Shown here: positions 26,671 through 34,520 of the stretch, piece after piece | Position numbering within the stretch: position 1 is the first letter of the stretch | Layout: each line of letters starts with the position of its first letter | DNA from: Herbaspirillum sp. 3R11 | GTDB taxonomy: Bacteria; Pseudomonadota; Gammaproteobacteria; Burkholderiales; Burkholderiaceae_D | Length of the DNA: 64,000 nucleotides | Direction of reading: 5' to 3' | Assembly (NCBI RefSeq): GCF_004563925.1 | Contig: NZ_SPNJ01000004.1 | Coordinates: forward strand, 558,001-622,000 | The notes under the pieces: generated by a model | The model's database searches: none | What the model was told of the DNA's origin: nothing | The model's input: the letters and a program-made list of their open reading frames with translations, nothing else | Made by a program: the position numbers and the translations under genes

Positions 26671-27366
26671 TTACTTCGACACAGTGCGTTGTTCGATACG
26701 CTTTTCCGGCGTGGCGTTGACCACGATGCGGTGCACGAAAATGCCGGCCGTATGAATCTGGTCCGGGTCGAGCTCGCCGACTTCGACCAGTTCTTCGACT
26801 TCGACGATGGTGATCTTGCCGGCCATGGCGACGTTGGGGTTGAAGTTACGCGCGGTCTTGTTGAAGACCAGGTTGCCGGCCTTGTCGGCCTTCTGCGCCT
26901 TGACCAGCGAAATGTCGGCCACCAGCGAGCGTTCCATGACGTACTTGGCGCCGTCGAACTCGCGGATTTCCTTGCCTTCGGCCACCAGCGTGCCGACACC
27001 GGTCTTGGTGAAGAACGCCGGAATGCCGGCGCCGCCTGCGCGCAGCTTTTCTGCCAGCGTGCCTTGCGGGGTGAATTCGAGCTCGAGTTCGCCGGCCAGG
27101 TATTGGCGTTCGAACTCTTTGTTTTCGCCGACGTAGGAGGCGATCATTTTCTTGATCTGGCGCGTGGTCAGCAGTTGGCCGAGGCCGAAACCGTCGACGC
27201 CGGCGTTGTTGGAGATGGCGGTCAGATTCTGTACGCCGGAGTCGCGCAACGCCGCGATCAACGCTTCAGGAATGCCGCACAGGCCGAAGCCGCCGACGGC
27301 AATCGTCTGGCCGTCCTTGACGATGCCGGATAACGCGCTGGACGCGTCGGGATAGACTTTATTCAC
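26671..27366 (-). CDS. scoA: 3-Oxoacid CoA-transferase subunit A
   Basis: A 231-residue alpha subunit. GGFGLCGIPEALI near residues 31-43 is the CoA-binding glycine-rich motif, and GLGQLLTTRQIKKMIASYVGEN and AGGAGIPAFFTKTGVGT are typical of the SCOT group. It is the first gene of the scoAB operon. It is divergent from a PAS-LuxR regulator across 159 bp, which suggests that this regulator may control ketone-body or acetoacetate use. Confidence 0.92.
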   Translation of the reverse strand: MNKVYPDASSALSGIVKDGQTIAVGGFGLCGIPEALIAALRDSGVQNLTAISNNAGVDGFGLGQLLTTRQIKKMIASYVGENKEFERQYLAGELELEFTPQGTLAEKLRAGGAGIPAFFTKTGVGTLVAEGKEIREFDGAKYVMERSLVADISLVKAQKADKAGNLVFNKTARNFNPNVAMAGKITIVEVEELVEVGELDPDQIHTAGIFVHRIVVNATPEKRIEQRTVSK

Positions 27367-27525
27367 GTGTCTCCTTTCGATTCTTATAGGTTCTAAATGT
27401 CAGCAGGCATCATAGGACGCGGGTATGGCGCGAACAATACGGTAAAAATACCTAGAACTCCCGCCAGGCCTTATTATTGAGGATTCCCAACAGTATTTTT
27501 ACGATACAGCGCTTAGCAGCACATC

Positions 27526-28086
27526 ATGAGCAACTCGCATTCCGTCGACTTCGAACAAGTATTCATGCATGCCCCGATCGGCATGTGTGTTTCGCACAAT
27601 CGCGTGATCCAGCAAAGCAACCTGGCGCTGGCGAAAATGTTCGGCTATGCGCCGGGTGAACTATCGGGCAAGTCCTTCATGGTGCTGTATCCGACCGCGG
27701 ACGAATTCGAGCGTACCGGCGTGCGCCTGGTGCCCATCCTCAACGAAAAGGGCTTCTACTCCGACGAGCGCATCATGAAGCGCGCCAGCGATGAGATGTT
27801 CTGGTGCCACGTGACCGGCGCCTCGCTGGTGCAGGGCGATCCGCATGCGGCCGGTATCTGGACCTTCGAGGACGTCAGCGCCAAGCGTCCGCTGGCGCCG
27901 GGACTGACGCCGCGCGAACGCGAGATCGCGGCACTGCTGGTGGAAGGAAAAACCAGCAAGCTGATCGCGCGCCAGGTCGAACTGAGCCCGCGCACGGTGG
28001 AAATGCATCGCGCCCGGCTGATGCGCAAATTCGGCGCGGCGACGTCTTCCGAACTCGTGCACAAGCTGCTCAGCATTACTCCCTGA
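27526..28086 (+). CDS. Short PAS-LuxR transcriptional regulator
   Basis: A 186-residue regulator. Residues about 5-115 form one PAS domain (FMHAPIGMCVSHNRVIQQSN ... EMFWCHVTGASL), and residues about 124-182 a LuxR/GerE HTH (LTPREREIAALLVEGKTSKL, SPRTVEMHRARLMRKF). There is no receiver domain or membrane segment, so it is likely a one-component cytosolic sensor. Its divergence from scoAB suggests that operon as target. The ligand of the PAS pocket is unknown. Confidence 0.88.
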   Translation: MSNSHSVDFEQVFMHAPIGMCVSHNRVIQQSNLALAKMFGYAPGELSGKSFMVLYPTADEFERTGVRLVPILNEKGFYSDERIMKRASDEMFWCHVTGASLVQGDPHAAGIWTFEDVSAKRPLAPGLTPREREIAALLVEGKTSKLIARQVELSPRTVEMHRARLMRKFGAATSSELVHKLLSITP

Positions 28087-28104
28087 AGCCCTGAATCCCT
28101 GAAC
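28081..28104. repeat. Three tandem 8-bp repeats at the end of the PAS-LuxR gene
   Basis: CCCTGAA plus one variable base repeats three times in a row; the stop codon of the LuxR gene lies inside the first copy. Copy-number change would not alter the protein but could change the spacing to the convergent LysR gene end. Confidence 0.7.
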
Positions 28105-28108
28105 CCGG

Positions 28109-29008
28109 CTAGCCCTCTCCCCACTCCGGCTCGTCGGTAAACCGCTCCGCCAAAAAATCCAGCATGGTGCGCAAGGTCGCAGGCATGTGTTTGCGCGACG
28201 CATACACGCCGTAGATGTCGAGCACGGTCGGCTCATGTTGCGGCAGCAGCGCCACCAGCTTGCCGGACGCCACATACGGCGCGGCCGCATAGGACGGCAG
28301 ATGCGCGATGCCGGCGCCGGCCAGCGCCGCGGACAGCAGGACCATCGCCTCGTTGGCGCTGATGTTGCCGCTGACCGCGACCGAGCTGTGCTTGCCCTTG
28401 TGATCGAACTCCCACAAGCTCTTGCCGACGTAGGAATGCGTCAGGCAGTTGTGCAACGCCAGGTCCGCGACCTTTTTTGGCGTGCCGTGTTCGCGCAGAT
28501 AGGCGGGCGACGCGCAAATCGTCGAACGACATACCGACAGCCTGCGTGCGATCAGGTTGGGATCGAGGCGCGTGGTCATGCGGATCGCCAGGTCGATGCG
28601 TTCTTCCACCAGGTTGACGGTGCGATCCAGCATCATCAGATCGACCGCCACAGCGGGATAGCGCTTGCAGTATTGCGCCACGGCGCGCACGAGCTGAGGA
28701 CCGAATGAAGTCGTCGTGGTGATGCGCAATAAACCCTTGGGTGCTTGTTGCGGCTGATTGACGGCGTTCTGCAAATCGCTCGCAGCCGTCAGCATCTGGC
28801 GGCAACGCTCCAGGACATCGTTGCCTGCCGGCGTCAGGCTGAGGCGCCGCGTGGTCCGGTGCAACAAGCGCGCCCCCACCCATTCTTCCAGCTCCGCCAG
28901 ATAGCGCGACACCACCGGACGCGACATGTCCAGCTGCAGCGCCGCCGCCGACTGGCTGCCGCTGTCGACGACACTCACAAATACCTGCATTGCGGTCAAT
29001 CTATCCAT
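28109..29008 (-). CDS. LysR-family transcriptional regulator
   Basis: A 299-residue LTTR. The HTH is at about residues 1-60 (MDRLTAMQVFVSVVDSGSQS) with the LysR helix SRPVVSRYLAELEEWVG and then the CrgA/AaeR-like effector domain (about 90-290, including DRTVNLVEERIDLAIRMT). It is divergent from a secreted metallo-beta-lactamase-fold gene, which is the presumed target. An inverted repeat GAAAC-N7-GTTTC lies between them. Confidence 0.9.
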   Translation of the reverse strand: MDRLTAMQVFVSVVDSGSQSAAALQLDMSRPVVSRYLAELEEWVGARLLHRTTRRLSLTPAGNDVLERCRQMLTAASDLQNAVNQPQQAPKGLLRITTTTSFGPQLVRAVAQYCKRYPAVAVDLMMLDRTVNLVEERIDLAIRMTTRLDPNLIARRLSVCRSTICASPAYLREHGTPKKVADLALHNCLTHSYVGKSLWEFDHKGKHSSVAVSGNISANEAMVLLSAALAGAGIAHLPSYAAAPYVASGKLVALLPQHEPTVLDIYGVYASRKHMPATLRTMLDFLAERFTDEPEWGEG

Positions 29009-29047
29009 GTTGCGCTCTTCGTCCTCGATCTCATATGCCCGATTTCA

Positions 29048-29064
29048 GAAACAAACTATGTTTC
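29048..29064. promoter_or_regulatory. LysR-type inverted repeat between lysR and MBL genes
   Basis: GAAAC (29048-29052) and GTTTC (29060-29064) are separated by 7 bp in the AT-rich 143-bp divergent region. This spacing fits a LysR recognition site, 40 bp from the regulator start; binding is inferred. Confidence 0.45.
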
Positions 29065-29151
29065 ATTATGCTGTTTTTCCAAAACAAATAAATCATTAAT
29101 CTTCGTTTGTCGCACTTTTCCCTGTGTTTAAACCGTTTTGGAGAGATCAAC

Positions 29152-30075
29152 ATGCATACGCGCTTCCACACCCGCTTCCACACCCGACTCCACGTCATTT
29201 CCCGCCCTCTGCTGGCGCTGGCTGCTGCCTTCGGCATCCTTGCCGGCAGCACCGCTATCGCCGCTCCCGCCGAGCCCCTCAAGCTTGAGGTCTATAACCC
29301 CGGCGACAAAGCGCTGTTCCCGGTCAGCTCGGTGCTGGTCACCGGCAAACAGGACGCGATCCTGGTCGACGCCCAATTCGGCCGCGCACAGGCGGAGCAG
29401 GTCGTGGAGAAAATCCGCGCCAGCGGCAAGAAGCTGGTCGCGGTCTACGTCAGCCACGGCGACCCGGACTACTACTTCGGCCTCGACACCATCAAGGCCG
29501 CCTACCCCGACGTAAAGATTTTGGCGACGCCGCAGACCGTGGCCCACATCAAGGAAACCGTCGCGCACAAGCTGGCCTTCTGGGGACCAAAGCTCGGCGC
29601 AGATGCGCCCAAGCAAACCATTGTTCCCGATGTCCTCGAAGGCAATTCGCTGACGCTGGAAGGCAAGAAGCTGCAAGTGATCGGCCTCGACGGCCCGCAA
29701 CCTGAGCGCAGCTTCGTCTGGATTCCGTCGATCAAGGCAGTCGTCGGCGGCGTAGTGGTGGACGGCAACGAACACGTCTGGATGGCCGATACCCAAGGCG
29801 AAAAATCGCACAAGGATTGGCTCGGCACATTGGCCCGTATCGAAAAGCTGAAACCGAAAACCGTCATCCCCGGCCACTACGCCGCCGGTGCGCCGATGAC
29901 CATCGCCTCGGTGAAATACACCCGCGACTACATCAAGGCCTTCGATGCGGAAACTGTCAAAGCTGCCGACTCCGCCGCTCTGATCGCAGCAATGAAAGCG
30001 CGCTATCCCGGCGCCACCAATCTTTCGGTGCTGGAACTCTGTGCCAAGGTCGCCAAGGGCGAGATGAAGTGGTAA
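29152..30075 (+). CDS. Secreted metallo-beta-lactamase-fold protein with degenerate metal motif
   Basis: A 307-residue exported protein. The signal peptide is at about residues 1-38, with an odd N-region MHTRFHTRFHTRLH made by a 12-bp tandem repeat, cut after STAIA or AIAA. The MBL fold follows, but the zinc motif HxHxDH reads H102-x-D104-x-D106-Y107 (SHGDPDYYFG); later IPGHYAAGAP supplies a conserved His. This variant is, from memory, shared by a subgroup, so the protein may bind one metal or none. Start 29152 follows GGAGAG. LysR is divergent; the function is unknown. Confidence 0.8.
   Translation: MHTRFHTRFHTRLHVISRPLLALAAAFGILAGSTAIAAPAEPLKLEVYNPGDKALFPVSSVLVTGKQDAILVDAQFGRAQAEQVVEKIRASGKKLVAVYVSHGDPDYYFGLDTIKAAYPDVKILATPQTVAHIKETVAHKLAFWGPKLGADAPKQTIVPDVLEGNSLTLEGKKLQVIGLDGPQPERSFVWIPSIKAVVGGVVVDGNEHVWMADTQGEKSHKDWLGTLARIEKLKPKTVIPGHYAAGAPMTIASVKYTRDYIKAFDAETVKAADSAALIAAMKARYPGATNLSVLELCAKVAKGEMKW
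29161..29193 (+). repeat. 12-bp tandem repeat in the MBL signal-peptide region
   Basis: CGCTTCCACACC occurs twice exactly (29161-29184) and once more in degraded form to 29193. It encodes HTRF units of the signal-peptide N-region, so copy-number change would shift length in frame. Confidence 0.85.
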
Positions 30076-30077
30076 GG

Positions 30078-30101
30078 CGGGTCAACACCCGGGTCAACAC
30101 A
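30078..30101. repeat. 12-bp tandem repeat just after the MBL stop codon
   Basis: CGGGTCAACACC is followed at once by CGGGTCAACACA. This second 12-bp tandem duplication lies 3 bp after the stop codon, so both ends of the gene carry a 12-bp duplication of different sequence. Confidence 0.85.
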
Positions 30102-30123
30102 CATTGATCAACGAGGACCTGTC

Positions 30124-30157
30124 GTGAATCGCCGGCGCGCATGCGTCGGCGTTTCAC
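30124..30157. terminator. Long imperfect stem-loop between MBL and DsbA-like genes
   Basis: GTGAA, CGCCG and CGC (30124-30138) pair with GCG, CGGCG and TTCAC (30143-30157) around a GCAT loop, with two single-base interruptions. A short T run follows the core stem. It may terminate the MBL transcript or fold in the leader of the next gene, which starts 34 bp later. Confidence 0.5.
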
Positions 30158-30191
30158 GTTAGGCTACCGATCTCTCTTCAAGGAACGCATC

Positions 30192-30848
30192 ATGAGCACT
30201 CACAACACCAGCAGCACTACTGCGCTGCATTACATCTACGACCCGCTGTGCGGCTGGTGCTACGGCGCCGCGCCGCTGGCTGCAGTTGCACGCGAGATCA
30301 TGCCGGTGATCGGCCATGGCGGCGGCATGATGATGGGCGCCAACCGCCAGCAGGTCAGCCCGGCCCTGCGTGATTACGTCATGCCATACGATCATCGGAT
30401 CGCGGAATTGACCGGCCAGCCATTCGGCGACGACTACTTCAACGGCTTGCTGCTGGATGAGACCGCCGTCTTCGATTCGGCGCCGCCGATCAAGGCGATT
30501 CTGGCGACGCAGAAGGTCGCCGAACGCGGCCTCGATATGCTGTCGCGTTTGCAAGTTGCGCATTACGTCGAAGGCAAGCGTGTTGCCGATACAGAGGTGC
30601 TGCAAACCTTGGCGATCGAACTGGGATTGGATGCCGACGAATTCGCGCAAGCATACGAATGCATCGGTGAAGAAGAATTGCAGCAGCATATCGCCGCCAG
30701 CCGCCGCTTGCTGGCGCAGGTCGGCGGTCACGGCTTTCCGACTTTTGTACTGGAGCAGGACGGGCGTCTCGAAATGTTTGATGCCGGTCGCTGGTTGGGC
30801 GAACCTGACGCGTGGCGCGAGCATCTTGCCGCGTACACGCGTCGCTGA
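30192..30848 (+). CDS. DsbA-family oxidoreductase (FrnE-like)
   Basis: A 218-residue thioredoxin-fold protein with an inserted helical domain. The active site is C20-G-W-C23 in YDPLCGWCYGAAP, and the cis-Pro loop is GHGFPTFVLEQD near residue 180. There is no signal peptide, so it is probably cytosolic like FrnE-type and 2-hydroxychromene isomerase-like members. The start ATG 30192 follows AAGGAA; a longer upstream frame would run through the stem-loop. It is convergent with a HAD hydrolase gene, with 6 bp between stop codons. Confidence 0.88.
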   Translation: MSTHNTSSTTALHYIYDPLCGWCYGAAPLAAVAREIMPVIGHGGGMMMGANRQQVSPALRDYVMPYDHRIAELTGQPFGDDYFNGLLLDETAVFDSAPPIKAILATQKVAERGLDMLSRLQVAHYVEGKRVADTEVLQTLAIELGLDADEFAQAYECIGEEELQQHIAASRRLLAQVGGHGFPTFVLEQDGRLEMFDAGRWLGEPDAWREHLAAYTRR

Positions 30849-30854
30849 TTCGAT

Positions 30855-31553
30855 TCAGACAGGCAAGCCAAGTTCGCGCAGCTGCTTCACCGTCTCGGCG
30901 CAATCGACATGATGAATTGCATGCCAGCCGAGGCGGCGCGCCGCTTCCACGTTCTTGGCCGAGTCGTCGAGGAAGACCAGTTCCGACGGCTTCAGGTTCG
31001 GTAGATGCTTGCCGTAGCGCGTCAGCGCGATCTGGTAAATCACATCGTCCGGCTTGATGCATTGCTCCGTTCCCGACACCACGATGTCACGGAATATCTG
31101 CAGGAAATCATAGTTCGCCAATGCGTACGGAAAGGTCTCCGAAGACCAGTTGGTCAAGCCGAATAGCGGCACATCCTTGTCGTGCAAGGTGCGCAGCAGT
31201 TCCACGCCGTCATGCAGCGGCCCGCGCAGCATTTCCGTCCAGCGATCGTAAAACGCGCGAATCATCGGCTCATGTTGCGGATGTTCGGCCAGCAGCAACT
31301 CGGTGCCGTCTTTCAGCGTGCGGCCGCCGTCCTGGCGTATGTTCCAGTCGGGCGAACAGACATTGTTGAGGAAATGTTCGCGCTCGGCGGCGTCTGGAAT
31401 CAGTTCTTGATACAGGTGCAGCGGATTCCAGTCGAACAGCACGCCGCCGAAATCGAACACCACGGCGCGGATGCCGGCCGAACTTGCATAGTCAGGGTTG
31501 AATTTTTGCATCAGGCGACCATCAGTTGAATGTTGAAGGAATGTTCTAGACAT
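30855..31553 (-). CDS. HAD-superfamily hydrolase (subfamily IA, variant 3 type)
   Basis: A 232-residue haloacid-dehalogenase-like phosphatase. Motif I is VVFDFGGVLFDWNP (nucleophile first Asp), motif II is LFGLTNWSSETFP, Lys is in KPDDVIY and motif IV is VFLDDSAKNVEAA. The ATG at 31553 overlaps the TGA stop of the upstream MocR gene, so translation is coupled; an internal ATG at 31511 is the alternative. The substrate is unknown. The coupling suggests a function linked to the regulator's amino-acid or PLP metabolism, but that is only context. Confidence 0.88.
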   Translation of the reverse strand: MSRTFLQHSTDGRLMQKFNPDYASSAGIRAVVFDFGGVLFDWNPLHLYQELIPDAAEREHFLNNVCSPDWNIRQDGGRTLKDGTELLLAEHPQHEPMIRAFYDRWTEMLRGPLHDGVELLRTLHDKDVPLFGLTNWSSETFPYALANYDFLQIFRDIVVSGTEQCIKPDDVIYQIALTRYGKHLPNLKPSELVFLDDSAKNVEAARRLGWHAIHHVDCAETVKQLRELGLPV

Positions 31554-32995
31554 CAAAGCGTGCGGAAAAATTCATACAACTCGGGCGCATCCGCATACGC
31601 CACGTTGAAACGGAACCACGGCTGATCCGGCGGCGTGAGGTGGAAGAATTCCCCCGGCGCCAGCCAGATGCCTTTTTGCCGCGCCCGGTCGGCGATCTCG
31701 CGTGCGCTCAGGTCGCAGCCGTCCAGCCGCGCCCAGGAGAACATGCCGCCGCGCGGCGTGGTAAACGGCGTCAGGCCGGTCTCGCTGAGCTTGCCGTTGA
31801 CGCGCGATTGCGCATTGAGCAGCGACGCCGCCAGGTTTTCGACGTGGCGGCGATGGTGGCCTTCGGTCAGCACGCTGTGCACCAGGCGTTCGTTGATTTC
31901 GGAATTGGTCAGGCTCAGCACCATCTTGGTATGCACCAGCTGGCGCGCCAGATCGCGCTGGCAGGCGATGAAGCCGAGGCGCAGCGAGGGCGCGATGGTC
32001 TTCGAATAACTGCCGACGTAAATCACGCGCTGCAAACCGTCCAGCGCCGCCAGCATCGGATCGGTCGGCTGGCCCAGCTCGCGGAAGATGTCATCCTCCA
32101 CCACCCAGAAACCATGACGCTCGGCCGCCTGCAAAACACGCATCGCGCAGGCCGGCGTGTATGACGTTCCGGTCGGGTTGTGCAGCACGCTGGTGGTGAA
32201 AAACAATTTCGGCTTGTGCGTGCGCGCCAGCGTCTCCAGCATTTCGGTGTCGACACCGGTGGGCGTGCGCGGAATGCCGATCACGTTGAGGTCGGCCATC
32301 CTGAGCATGGCGATCAGATTGCAATAACCGGGGTCGTCGACGAACACCGTATCGCCGCGCTTGACCATGGTGCGGATGATCAGATCCAGGCCCTGCGTGG
32401 CGCCATGCGAGGTGAGCACCTGGTCGAGCGAGACTTCCAGCGACCAATTGGCCAGGAACTGGCAGATGATCTGGCGCAGCGGCGCGTAGCCGTAAGGATG
32501 GCCGTAGCCGACCTGCTGCGCGCCGGGCGAGCGGATGATGCGGCGCTCGGCCTGGTGCAGTCCTTCGTCGTCCAGCCATTTGCCGGGCAGCCAGCCGCAG
32601 CCGGCCTTGATCGGCACGCGCTCGTCGGCGAACATCTCCGACAATAGCCAGGCTGAATCGATGACCGGATCGGGCGGCGTGAAGGCCATTGCCGGCGGCG
32701 GGTTGGCGCCCTTGGGCGCGATGAAGAAGCCGGCCCCGCGCCGCACGATCAGCAGGCCGCGCGCGACCAGTTGCTCATAGGCTTCCACCACAGTCGAGGC
32801 GCCGATGGCGTGCGACTCGGCGAACTGCCGCACCGACGGCAGGCGCTCGCCCGACCGCAGCGCGCCCTGTTCGATCAATTGCGCCAATCCGTTCACCACT
32901 TGCTCGACCAGGCGGTTGCTCCCACTTCTGGAGCCGCCCTTTGCACCGTTGCGCTCCAATGTCAGGTAAACCGCTTCACGCTGGGCTTTCGCCAT
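31553..32995 (-). CDS. MocR/PdxR-family regulator (GntR HTH fused to aminotransferase-like domain)
   Basis: A 480-residue MocR-type regulator. A GntR winged helix is at about residues 25-92 (RLPSVRQFAESHAIGASTVVEAYEQL), a linker follows, then a fold-type I aminotransferase-like domain at about 130-480. The PLP-binding lysine is K332 in GSYSKTIAPSLRLGF, and HNPTGTSY and VVEDDIF are typical. The start ATG 32995 is chosen for its GAGG box at 5 nt; ATG 33058 is the alternative. It is divergent from an omega-aminotransferase gene, its most likely target. Confidence 0.9.
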   Translation of the reverse strand: MAKAQREAVYLTLERNGAKGGSRSGSNRLVEQVVNGLAQLIEQGALRSGERLPSVRQFAESHAIGASTVVEAYEQLVARGLLIVRRGAGFFIAPKGANPPPAMAFTPPDPVIDSAWLLSEMFADERVPIKAGCGWLPGKWLDDEGLHQAERRIIRSPGAQQVGYGHPYGYAPLRQIICQFLANWSLEVSLDQVLTSHGATQGLDLIIRTMVKRGDTVFVDDPGYCNLIAMLRMADLNVIGIPRTPTGVDTEMLETLARTHKPKLFFTTSVLHNPTGTSYTPACAMRVLQAAERHGFWVVEDDIFRELGQPTDPMLAALDGLQRVIYVGSYSKTIAPSLRLGFIACQRDLARQLVHTKMVLSLTNSEINERLVHSVLTEGHHRRHVENLAASLLNAQSRVNGKLSETGLTPFTTPRGGMFSWARLDGCDLSAREIADRARQKGIWLAPGEFFHLTPPDQPWFRFNVAYADAPELYEFFRTL

Positions 32996-33060
32996 CTTTT
33001 CCTCGCTGCCGCCCGCAGGCCGACGCGCTTCAGAGCTTGTCAGGCGGGCAAGTGTCATCA

Positions 33061-33113
33061 ATACAGATTGTTGAAATAAACAATACAGTTCTTCGGTTAA
33101 TTCCAAAGTGTAT
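33061..33113. promoter_or_regulatory. Candidate MocR operator in the mocR/aminotransferase intergenic region
   Basis: ATACAG occurs twice 22 bp apart (33061-33066 and 33083-33088); between them ATTGTT (33067-33072) and AACAAT (33079-33084) form an inverted repeat; TGTAT at 33109-33113 mirrors ATACA. MocR proteins often bind direct repeats plus an inverted half, so this cluster of repeats is a plausible site. Confidence 0.5.
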
Positions 33114-33176
33114 CTAACAATCCTGGCCGCGTCTCGCAATAATCGAGCATCGTCAACCGCCCGAGGTGCGCCTGAA

Positions 33177-34499
33177 ATGAACAAACCACTGTCTTCTTCC
33201 GACCTGTCCGCCTATTGGATGCCCTATACCGCCAACCGCAACTTCAAAGCCAGCCCGCGCATGCTGGTCTCGGCGGAAGGCATGTATTACCGCGACGACG
33301 CCGGCAACGCCATCCTCGACGGCACTGCCGGCCTGTGGTGTGTACCGCTGGGCCACGCCCAGCCGAAGATCGTCTCGGCCGTGCAAAAGGCCGTGGCGAC
33401 CCTGGACTACGCACCGTCGTTCCAGCTCGGCCATCCGATGGCGTTTGAACTGGCCGAGCGCCTCAAGCAATACACCGGCGGACGCTTCTCGCAAGTGTTC
33501 TATACCGGCTCCGGCTCGGAAGCAGTCGACACCGCCCTGAAAATCGCCCTGGCCTATCACCGCGTGCGCGGCGACGCCACCCGCACCCGCCTAATCGGCC
33601 GTGAGCGCGGCTACCACGGTGTCGGCTTCGGCGGCATGTCGGTCGGCGGCATCGGCGGCAATCGCAAGACCTTCAACTCGGCGCTGCTGCAAGGCGTCGA
33701 TCACCTGCCGCACACCCATAACCTCGAAAAGAACGCCTTCACCAAGGGCGAGCCGGAATACGGCACCCACCTGGCTGATGAACTGGAGCGTCTGGTCACG
33801 CTGCACGACGCCTCCAACATCGCCGCCGTGATCGTCGAGCCGGTGGCCGGTTCGACCGGCGTGCTGATCCCGCCCAAGGGCTATCTCAAGCGTCTGCGCG
33901 AGCTGTGCACCAAGCACGGCATCCTGCTGATTTTCGATGAAGTGATCACCGGCTTCGGCCGCCTCGGCACGCCGTTCGCATCGGACTACTTTGGCGTTGA
34001 ACCGGACATCTTCACCACCGCCAAGGGCCTCACCAACGGCGTGGTGCCGATGGGCGCCGTGTTCGTCAAGCCGCACATCCATGAAGCCTTCATGAACGGC
34101 CCCGACGGCATCGAACTGTTCCACGGCTATACCTATTCCGGCCATCCGCTGGCCTGCGCCGCCGGCCTGGCGTCGCTGGATATCTTCGAACAGGACGGCA
34201 TCCTCGAACACGCCAACAGCGTCGCCGATTACTTCCAGGAAGCCGCGCATTCTCTGCGCGGACTGCCGAACGTGATCGATATCCGCACCATCGGCATGAT
34301 CGTCGGCATCGAGCTGGCGTCGATCCCGGGCAAGGTCGGCGCACGCGCTTACGACGCCTTCCGCCGCGCCTTCAACGACGGCATCCTGATCCGCGTGACC
34401 GGCGACATCATCGCCTTGTCGCCGCCGCTGATCATCGAGAAGAAACACATCGACGAACTGTTCGGCAAGCTCGCCGCCATTTTGAAAACATTAGATTAA
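33177..34499 (+). CDS. Beta-alanine:pyruvate-type omega-aminotransferase
   Basis: A 440-residue class III PLP aminotransferase. PLP lysine K283 is in TTAKGLTNG, D254 in IFDEVITGFGRLG, and YTGSGSEAVDTALK is the phosphate cup. Overall sequence, including YWMPYTANRNFK and GTAGLWC at the N-terminus, resembles beta-alanine:pyruvate aminotransferases. These convert beta-alanine plus pyruvate to malonate semialdehyde plus alanine. The start ATG 33177 is chosen over an upstream frame. The gene is followed 21 bp later by a semialdehyde dehydrogenase, which would use the product. Confidence 0.9.
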   Translation: MNKPLSSSDLSAYWMPYTANRNFKASPRMLVSAEGMYYRDDAGNAILDGTAGLWCVPLGHAQPKIVSAVQKAVATLDYAPSFQLGHPMAFELAERLKQYTGGRFSQVFYTGSGSEAVDTALKIALAYHRVRGDATRTRLIGRERGYHGVGFGGMSVGGIGGNRKTFNSALLQGVDHLPHTHNLEKNAFTKGEPEYGTHLADELERLVTLHDASNIAAVIVEPVAGSTGVLIPPKGYLKRLRELCTKHGILLIFDEVITGFGRLGTPFASDYFGVEPDIFTTAKGLTNGVVPMGAVFVKPHIHEAFMNGPDGIELFHGYTYSGHPLACAAGLASLDIFEQDGILEHANSVADYFQEAAHSLRGLPNVIDIRTIGMIVGIELASIPGKVGARAYDAFRRAFNDGILIRVTGDIIALSPPLIIEKKHIDELFGKLAAILKTLD

Positions 34500-34520
34500 G
34501 AACCAAGGAAACAAGTCAGC

